A stretch of 12,248 nucleotides of DNA from an uncultured Prevotella sp. GTDB taxonomy: Bacteria > Bacteroidota > Bacteroidia > Bacteroidales > Bacteroidaceae. The first letter of the stretch is position 1; every line of letters begins with the position of its first letter. Location of the stretch: contig CALIIG010000214.1 in NCBI GenBank assembly GCA_938018155.1, positions 1 to 12,248 on the forward strand, in the 5' to 3' direction. The translations under genes and the position numbers were made by a program. Shown here in pieces: positions 6,074-12,248 of the stretch. The notes beneath the pieces were generated by a model. That model was not told the origin of the DNA and did not search any database. It saw only the letters and a program-made list of their open reading frames with translations.

Positions 6074-9000
6074 ATGACGAACGTTAAGAAGTTTGGAACA
6101 GCATCGGCCATTCTGCTGGGTGGTATGATGCTTTCTGTGCCACAGGGAGCCTTTGCTGCCCGTGGTGTGCCGTCGACGACGGAAATTGTGCAACAGCAGA
6201 AAACCGTTACCGGAACGGTTGTTGACGAGAAAGGTGAACCCATTATCGGTGCCAGTGTGTTTGAAGACGGCACACGCAATGGTACAGTAACCGATGTCAA
6301 CGGCCGCTTTACGCTGAAAGTGAAACCCGGTGCCACCCTTGCCGTCAGCTACATAGGCTATGGCGACAAGATGGTTGCCGTGGAAGGAAAGAACGATTTG
6401 AAAATTTCGATGAGTGCTGAAGACAATGAACTGAACGAGGTGGTGGTAACCGCGCTCGGCATCAAGCGCGAAAAGAAGGCACTCGGCTATGCACTTCAGG
6501 AGGTGAACACAACGGGACTGACCGAGAATAAGTCAGCATCTGTGGCGAACATGCTGCAGGGAAAGGTTGCCGGTGTGCAGATTACGCAGTCGGGAACCGG
6601 TCTTGGCGGGTCGACACGCATAGTAATGCGCGGTTTGAATTCGCTGGGAGGCAACAACCAGCCCCTTTGGGTTGTTGACGGAATACCCGTAAACGACGAG
6701 TCGTCACAAACGGCAACCCAGTGGGGAGGCACCGACAGCTATGGCTCTGCATCGCAGATTAACCCCGAGGATATTGCCACCATATCGGTGCTTAAGGGTG
6801 CCAACGCAGCAGCTCTCTATGGCAGCAGGGCACAGAACGGTGCAATAATCGTTACGACAAAAAGCGGCAGTTACGGGCAGCCGCTGACGTTCGAGTATAG
6901 CGGTAACGTCGAATTTACAAACATCTACAGTGGTTATGAATACCAGAACGTGTACGGACAGGGCTCCGATGGCCAGTTCAACGTGCGCGCAACAGGCAGC
7001 TGGGGCCCGAAGATGGAGGGGCAGGAGGTTGACAACTGGCGCAAAGTGCTGTATGGAGACCCCAATAACCGTACCTACAAAATGCTGCCGCAGAAGGACT
7101 TTATAGAAGATTTCTACAATACAGGCAGCCAGATTAACAACTCGATAGTAGCGTCGGCAGGCGGCAAGAACGCCCGTACGCGCCTGTCGTTTACCGATTC
7201 ACGCAACAAGGGTGTGACGCCGAACCACAAGCTCGACCGCCAATACTTTGGTGTAAACAGCGAGATGAACAACAGCTGGATTAGCGTAGGCATCAAGGGA
7301 ACTTACATGCACGAGGTTACTCGCAACGCTCCGGGCATGGGCGAATACGGCATAATGCAACGCTTTGTGCAAATGCCGAGGAGCATTCGATTGCAGGATC
7401 TCAACCACGATTTTATTATCAACAACCGCACTATCAACTGGGCGGGTCCGTCAAATGACAATTCTAACCCGTACAGTCAGATTATGAGGGAGAACGGTAA
7501 CGAAAACGTTCGCGACCGTTTGATGGGTCAGGCCAGTGCCACGCTTACGTTTACCGACTATCTGAAGCTCACGGGACGTGCAAGTTTAGATATGTATAAT
7601 GACAAGTACAGGAACTATGTGATGTATCTCGACGACGGTTCGAACGATGTTTCGCAGTACAGTCAGAGCCGCAATACGACGAAAGAGTTCAACACTGACC
7701 TCATACTTTCGTTCAATAAAGGCTTTGGCGACTACGACGTTAATGCGAATTTGGGAACCTCTCTTTACAATATTTCGCACGACGGACTGGCCGGAGACGC
7801 GGGCTTGCTGCAGATTCCGCACTTCATCTACATGGGCAACGGCGAAAGACGCCTGGCTTCGGAATCATACTCGAAGAAAGAAATACAGAGCGTTTTCTTC
7901 AGTGGGAGCGTGGGATACAAGAGCATGCTCTACCTCGATGTGACGGGACGTAACGACTGGTCTTCAACATTGCCGAAGAGCAACCGCTCATATTTCTATC
8001 CCTCGGTGAGCCTTTCGGGCATCGTTTCGCAAATGGTTAAGCTGCCTGAACAGATTGATTACCTGAAGTTGCGCGCGTCGTGGGCACAGGTTGGTAACGA
8101 TACCGACCCGTATCAAATAGCTTATACTTACAGCACACGCTCGAGCGAGGTCAACTCGTTGCTCGAAATGCAGCTGCCTTCAAGCTATCCTTTGCTCGAC
8201 TTAAAACCAGAAAAGACCGACTCCTGGGAGCTTGGACTCGAATATCGCATGCTGAAAAACCGCCTCGGTATTGACTTTACGTATTACAATACCAAAACAC
8301 ACAACCAGATATTATCCATAGGAACCGCATCGTCTTCAGGCTACGAGGCCCGCATGGTAAACGCAGGCGAAATATCAAGCCACGGTATTGAGCTGATGAT
8401 TAACGGCACACCAGTGGTAAATAAGGACTGGAGATGGGATGTAAACTTAAACTGGGGTTCGAACCGTACGAAGTGCGTCCGCCTCACTGACCAGATAAAG
8501 CGTTACACATTAGGCGAAACCCGCGTGGCGTCGGTGGTGGTAAACGAAGGCAGTCAGTTCGGCGACATCGTTGCTAAAAACGCTTATAAGCGCGACAATA
8601 AAGGCAATGTGCTCGTAGGTAATGATGGTTTGCCACTGAAAGAAACCGACAAGGTTATCGGCAACATGATGCCGAAGTGGACCGGTTCAGTAGGCAATAC
8701 CGTAACTTATAAGGATTTTTCGTTCACCGCACTGGTTGATATGCTCTACGGTGGCGACTTTATCTCGATGACAGATGCCTATGCAAGCACGGCCGGTAAC
8801 TCGAAACGCAGTCTGGAAGGCCGCGACGGGATGGTGTTTAATGGCTTGGTAGAGGCAACCGGACTACCGAATACCACAAGCGTTAAGGCCGAAGCGTTCT
8901 ACAATTCCATAGGTGGTCCGTCGGCCGTTGCTGAAGAATTTATGTACAAACGCACCTATGTGAAGATGGCTGAACTGGCGTTTGGCTGGATGCTGCCGAA

Positions 9001-9193
9001 GAAATGGCTCACGAAGACGCCGCTTCAGGCTGTGAAATTATCGCTTGTAGGCCGCGACCTTTTCTACTTTTTTAAGGACGCTCCCGTAAGTGCCGAGTCG
9101 TCATTCTCACGTGAAGACTATGCCCAGGCGTTTGAATACGCTTCCCTGCCGCCCACACGCGCTATCGGTTTCTCTGTGAATGTTAAATTCTAA
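6074..9193 (+). CDS. susC-like: SusC/RagA-family TonB-dependent outer-membrane transporter
   Basis: This 1039-residue protein has typical SusC length and imports oligosaccharides through the outer membrane using TonB energy. Residues 1-28 are a Sec signal peptide, with likely cleavage after GAFA. Residues ~44-115 are a carboxypeptidase-regulatory-like beta-sandwich (VTGTVVDEKGEPIIGASV at 45-62, GRFTLKV at 77-83, SYIGYG at 92-97). The SusC linker ELNEVVVTALGI follows (119-130), then the plug (~150-265) with LQGKVAGVQI, IVMRGLNS, LWVVDGIP and VLKGANAAALYGSRAQNGAIIVTTK. The remainder is the 22-strand barrel, ending in Phe (NVKF) as barrel proteins do. There is no extra N-terminal signalling domain for an anti-sigma factor, so ECF-sigma control is unlikely. 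The ATG at 6074 is followed directly by the signal peptide. SusD begins 9 bp downstream. Confidence 0.97.
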   Translation: MTNVKKFGTASAILLGGMMLSVPQGAFAARGVPSTTEIVQQQKTVTGTVVDEKGEPIIGASVFEDGTRNGTVTDVNGRFTLKVKPGATLAVSYIGYGDKMVAVEGKNDLKISMSAEDNELNEVVVTALGIKREKKALGYALQEVNTTGLTENKSASVANMLQGKVAGVQITQSGTGLGGSTRIVMRGLNSLGGNNQPLWVVDGIPVNDESSQTATQWGGTDSYGSASQINPEDIATISVLKGANAAALYGSRAQNGAIIVTTKSGSYGQPLTFEYSGNVEFTNIYSGYEYQNVYGQGSDGQFNVRATGSWGPKMEGQEVDNWRKVLYGDPNNRTYKMLPQKDFIEDFYNTGSQINNSIVASAGGKNARTRLSFTDSRNKGVTPNHKLDRQYFGVNSEMNNSWISVGIKGTYMHEVTRNAPGMGEYGIMQRFVQMPRSIRLQDLNHDFIINNRTINWAGPSNDNSNPYSQIMRENGNENVRDRLMGQASATLTFTDYLKLTGRASLDMYNDKYRNYVMYLDDGSNDVSQYSQSRNTTKEFNTDLILSFNKGFGDYDVNANLGTSLYNISHDGLAGDAGLLQIPHFIYMGNGERRLASESYSKKEIQSVFFSGSVGYKSMLYLDVTGRNDWSSTLPKSNRSYFYPSVSLSGIVSQMVKLPEQIDYLKLRASWAQVGNDTDPYQIAYTYSTRSSEVNSLLEMQLPSSYPLLDLKPEKTDSWELGLEYRMLKNRLGIDFTYYNTKTHNQILSIGTASSSGYEARMVNAGEISSHGIELMINGTPVVNKDWRWDVNLNWGSNRTKCVRLTDQIKRYTLGETRVASVVVNEGSQFGDIVAKNAYKRDNKGNVLVGNDGLPLKETDKVIGNMMPKWTGSVGNTVTYKDFSFTALVDMLYGGDFISMTDAYASTAGNSKRSLEGRDGMVFNGLVEATGLPNTTSVKAEAFYNSIGGPSAVAEEFMYKRTYVKMAELAFGWMLPKKWLTKTPLQAVKLSLVGRDLFYFFKDAPVSAESSFSREDYAQAFEYASLPPTRAIGFSVNVKF

Positions 9194-9202
9194 ATACAAC
9201 GA

Positions 9203-10834
9203 ATGATTATGAAATACCTCAATAAATTCATCGGATGCTGTGCTCTTGCCCTTCCCTTGCTGACGGCATGTACCGGCAATTTCGACAGCATGAATACCAA
9301 TCCGGCCGCTGCCAACAAGGTCAGTCCGGCCTATACGCTGCCCACTGTCATCGAACTGGTTACCAATGTAAGCTGTGATCCCTACCAGCGTGGGGAGAAT
9401 TTGTACACACAATTCTACGCACAGTATTTTGCCAATACCCATGCAAGCTGGAACTCTGACCGCTACGGATACAACGATGGCTGGGCCGTGGCAGGCTTCT
9501 GGAACCCTTATTACAGTGCGCTTAAGCACCTGAAAGTGCTCAAGAACGAAGTAACGGAGAATCCGTCATACAATAATATCTACCAGATGATGCGCATTAT
9601 CGTGGCCGAGCGCACCGCCGCCATGACCGATATATACGGTGATATGCCTTATTCTGAAGCGGCATTGGGCAACGACGGCCCTGCTTACGACGCGCAAAAA
9701 GATATTTATTACGACATCTTTAAGGAATTAACCGAAGCCTCTGACGTGCTTGGGCAGAATCTTGCCAATCAGGAAACCTGCACCCAGGAGCAGGATTTGA
9801 TCTACGCCGGCGATACACAGAAGTGGAGAAAATTTGCCAATTCGCTGCGCTTGCGCTATGCATTGCGCCTCACTAACATCGATCCCGCCAAGGCAAAAGC
9901 CGAGGGAGAGGCTGCCCTTGCGGCAGGAGTGATGAACAATGAGGACGAAAGTGCCATGGAAAAAGTGTTTGCAACGGCCGGCTGGGGCCACCCATTGTAC
10001 ATGATTTGCGCATGGAACAGCTTTGTAATGAGCAAGACAATGGAGAACATTTTCAAGCACGAGAGCACGGTTTTTGACCCTCGAATGCCCATGTGGTTCG
10101 GCCAGACGCGCGGCTATCACGAAGCACAGGTGAACGGAACGCTGGCTACATTCAAGGGCAAGCAGTTCCAGGGGGTTCCCAATGGCCTCACTGACCCCGT
10201 GCGCTTGTTACCGGATGCCGACGGCTATGTCCAGTACAGTGTCGACAACAACTCTGCTCCCTGGGGGCTTCAGGCCTTTCCCGAGTGGAACTCAACGGGC
10301 ACAGATATTACCAATACCGTGCTAACGCTGCCGCTAAAAGTCATGGGTTATTCAGAGGTTTGCTTCTTAAAGGCCGAGGCTGCCGTGCGCGGCTGGGCCG
10401 GAGCAGGCAGTGCACAGGCCAACTATGAGGCAGGAATACGCGCCTCTTTCGCCGAAGCACGTGCCGGAGTAGCCGCAAGTTTGTACACAACGGCGAATGA
10501 TAATACCTACATTACCACCGGCAACGTGGCATGGAACAGTGCTGCACCCACTGACGTTAAGCTGAAAAAGATCATCACCCAGAAGTGGATTGCGCTGTAT
10601 CCCGACGGTAATGAGGCGTGGGCTGAGTTCAGAAGAACGGGCTATCCCGAGCTGAAGCCGGTATATAAGAGCGATAATCCCGACATCAATCCGGCATCAG
10701 GCGAGTTCGTCAAGAAGCTGCGCTATCCCGATGCAGAGCGTCGTGACAACCCCAATACTAAGAAAAGCACGCTCAATGGCGGTAAGGGAGACGGCATGAA
10801 TATACGAGTATGGTGGGATACAAACAGCCATTAA
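9203..10834 (+). CDS. susD-like: SusD/RagB-family surface glycan-binding lipoprotein (SusD-like_2 type)
   Basis: This 543-residue protein forms the lid over SusC and binds the ligand at the cell surface. A lipoprotein signal is present: hydrophobic CCALALPLL, then LLTAC (19-23), with C23 the lipidated residue. The mature start reads FDSMNTNP, typical of the family. MTDIYGDMPYSEA (141-153), followed by YDAQKDIYYDIFKEL (162-176), is the helical TPR-containing core seen in SusD-like_2 proteins. QKWIALYPDGNEAWAEFRRTGYP, at about residues 457-480, is the conserved C-terminal segment. A second ATG at 9209 would remove only Met-Ile and cannot be excluded. It is co-transcribed with susC, and the phosphoesterase start lies inside its last 25 bases. 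Which ligand it binds cannot be read from sequence. Confidence 0.95.
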   Translation: MIMKYLNKFIGCCALALPLLTACTGNFDSMNTNPAAANKVSPAYTLPTVIELVTNVSCDPYQRGENLYTQFYAQYFANTHASWNSDRYGYNDGWAVAGFWNPYYSALKHLKVLKNEVTENPSYNNIYQMMRIIVAERTAAMTDIYGDMPYSEAALGNDGPAYDAQKDIYYDIFKELTEASDVLGQNLANQETCTQEQDLIYAGDTQKWRKFANSLRLRYALRLTNIDPAKAKAEGEAALAAGVMNNEDESAMEKVFATAGWGHPLYMICAWNSFVMSKTMENIFKHESTVFDPRMPMWFGQTRGYHEAQVNGTLATFKGKQFQGVPNGLTDPVRLLPDADGYVQYSVDNNSAPWGLQAFPEWNSTGTDITNTVLTLPLKVMGYSEVCFLKAEAAVRGWAGAGSAQANYEAGIRASFAEARAGVAASLYTTANDNTYITTGNVAWNSAAPTDVKLKKIITQKWIALYPDGNEAWAEFRRTGYPELKPVYKSDNPDINPASGEFVKKLRYPDAERRDNPNTKKSTLNGGKGDGMNIRVWWDTNSH

Positions 10835-12248
10835 TACTTTTCTTTACACTGATGCTTTGCGCGAACCTGCAGGTAAGCGCAAAGCATCTGCTTGTAAAGG
10901 GCAGCGTGGTTTCGGAAGAAAAGGGCATCGCCGGCGTTGTTGTCAGCGATGGCTTTCGTTGTGTAAGCACCGATGCTGCGGGCTGTTTTGAAATGGAAGC
11001 CGACGACGACGCGCGCTATGTATTCCTGTCTGTGCCGTCGGGTTTTGAAGTATCGCGCCGCGATGGCACCATTCCCGAGTTCTATCAGCTGCTGAACCGC
11101 AAGCTCGATGTGCAGCAGTGCAATTTCCGTTTGCGCCCGCTGCCCCATGCAGGCAGTCGTTTTCGCTTTCTCGCACAAGCAGATGTGCAGGTAGCTGAGG
11201 CCGCTGACCTGACCAAAGGATATGCTAACGACGTGGCCGACATGTCGAAATTAGTGGCTCCCTGGCGCAAAACGATGGATGTTTTCTCCATTGATTTGGG
11301 CGACATTGTGGGCAACGTGCAGTCGCTTTACCCCGATTACATCCGCACCGTAGCCCCGCTCGACATGCCCGTTTACCGCGCAATTGGCAACCACGATATG
11401 GAAATGCCGCCGAGCCGCACCTTTGAAGGCTCGATGAAGACGTTTGAAAGCTATTTCGGTCCCGTCACCTATTCGTTCAACCGTGGCAAGGCTCACTTCA
11501 TCATTCTGGACGATTGTTTCTGCACCGGCCGCGATTACCAGTACATCGGATATATTGATGAGCGCACGTTCAGGTGGTTGGAGCACGACCTTCGCTATGT
11601 ACCGAAAGGCTCATTGGTGTTTGTAGCCATGCACATTCCGTCGAACCCGACGAAGAAGATAGCCTTTAACACGGCCGATATGGAGTATATCAGCAACGCC
11701 GCTGCGCTGTATGAGGTGCTGAAACCTTACCAAACGCACATCCTTTCAGGCCATACTCACTGGAACCAGAACATTGTTTTCAACAACCATCTCTTCGAAC
11801 ACAACACGGCTGCAGTATGTGGAATATGGTGGAAAGCGGATGTTTGCATGGACGGTACGCCCCGCGGATGTGGCGTTTATGACGTAAATGGCGACAGCGT
11901 TACGTGGTATTACCACAGCTTCGGCCGCGATGCCGGTTACCAGTTGCGCACGTATCCTGCAGGCTCGTCGAAAGAATTTCCCACTGACGTTATTGCCAAC
12001 GTATGGAATTATGACGAGGCATGGCGCGTTGAATGGCTTGAAAATGGCAGGCTCATGGGGCAGATGAAGCAGTTTACAGGCTTCGACCCGGTGGCCTCTG
12101 CGATATGCGCGAACAAAAAACAGGTGGTTTACGACTGGATAAGCCCCGTAAAAACCGGCCATCTTTTTCGCTGCACGCCTACGCGTAACGATGCAAAGGT
12201 AACGGTTCGCGTTACTGATCGTTTCGGAAATGTGTATCAAAGTGTGGT
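10810..12248 (+). CDS. Secreted calcineurin-like metallophosphoesterase (MetallophosN/MetallophosC type), 3' end cut by window edge
   Basis: An open frame of 479 codons runs to the right edge with no stop. The ATG at 10810 overlaps the last 25 bp of susD and is preferred because it gives a good Sec signal peptide (MVGYKQPLILFFTLMLCANLQ, cleavage near VSA-KH at 24); the ATG at 10852 would halve the hydrophobic core. Residues ~27-110 form a beta-sandwich like the MetallophosN domain (LLVKGSVVSEEKGIAGVVVSD). The catalytic domain (~117-340) has the metal-binding blocks ADVQ (124-127), GDIVGN (164-169), GNHD (193-196), MHIP (H275) and GHTH (314-317). The first block is D-x-Q rather than the classic D-x-H. 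From ~370 a MetallophosC-like region begins and is truncated. The family hydrolyses phosphomono- or diesters with a two-metal centre; the substrate is unknown. Linkage to susC/D suggests periplasmic or surface removal of phosphate from the imported ligand (inference). Confidence 0.9.
   Translation, partial: MVGYKQPLILFFTLMLCANLQVSAKHLLVKGSVVSEEKGIAGVVVSDGFRCVSTDAAGCFEMEADDDARYVFLSVPSGFEVSRRDGTIPEFYQLLNRKLDVQQCNFRLRPLPHAGSRFRFLAQADVQVAEAADLTKGYANDVADMSKLVAPWRKTMDVFSIDLGDIVGNVQSLYPDYIRTVAPLDMPVYRAIGNHDMEMPPSRTFEGSMKTFESYFGPVTYSFNRGKAHFIILDDCFCTGRDYQYIGYIDERTFRWLEHDLRYVPKGSLVFVAMHIPSNPTKKIAFNTADMEYISNAAALYEVLKPYQTHILSGHTHWNQNIVFNNHLFEHNTAAVCGIWWKADVCMDGTPRGCGVYDVNGDSVTWYYHSFGRDAGYQLRTYPAGSSKEFPTDVIANVWNYDEAWRVEWLENGRLMGQMKQFTGFDPVASAICANKKQVVYDWISPVKTGHLFRCTPTRNDAKVTVRVTDRFGNVYQSV

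Overview
This window looks like a glycan-uptake locus (polysaccharide utilization locus type) from a member of the Bacteroidota, most likely a Bacteroidales/Prevotellaceae-like organism. The evidence is a tandem SusC/SusD pair, a Bacteroidota-type promoter upstream of susC (TTTG, 20-nt spacer, TAnnTTTG) and the absence of purine-rich Shine-Dalgarno sequences before the starts I inspected. The species is not determined.

Layout. Positions 1-5237 are all on the minus strand. Read in the direction of transcription they hold a twin-arginine-signal DUF4434-type putative glycosidase (5237-4125), a XylE-like sugar:H+ symporter of the major facilitator superfamily (4085-2694), a polytopic DUF5009/HGSNAT-like acyltransferase (2633-1242) and a ROK-family winged-helix regulator (1111 to beyond the left edge). 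The first three genes are spaced by 39 and 60 bp and look like one operon. The ROK gene lies 130 bp further on and has its own -7 element with an overlapping inverted repeat. An 836-bp divergent intergenic region (5238-6073) separates this arm from the plus-strand arm. It holds a GC-rich tandem repeat, several dyads and the susC promoter. The plus-strand arm is susC (6074-9193), susD (9203-10834) and a secreted calcineurin-like metallophosphoesterase whose start overlaps the end of susD and whose C-terminus runs off the right edge.

How it may work together (inference). SusD and SusC would capture a ligand at the cell surface and import it through the outer membrane. The phosphoesterase and the DUF4434 protein would cut it outside the cytoplasm. 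The MFS symporter would carry the released monosaccharide or small product into the cytoplasm, and the ROK protein would sense a sugar or sugar phosphate and control transcription. A DUF5009 acyltransferase suggests acyl transfer to an amino sugar or similar group at the inner membrane. No canonical endoglycanase, lyase, hybrid two-component sensor or ECF sigma/anti-sigma pair is visible, so the substrate is open. The phosphoesterase makes a phosphate- or phosphodiester-containing glycoconjugate a reasonable hypothesis.

The least-described parts are the DUF4434 enzyme, the substrate of the symporter (several XylE sugar-contact positions are changed), the four-fold 22-bp-phased GC-rich repeat at 5582-5658, and two 8-bp-arm inverted repeats placed at the ROK and susC promoters.
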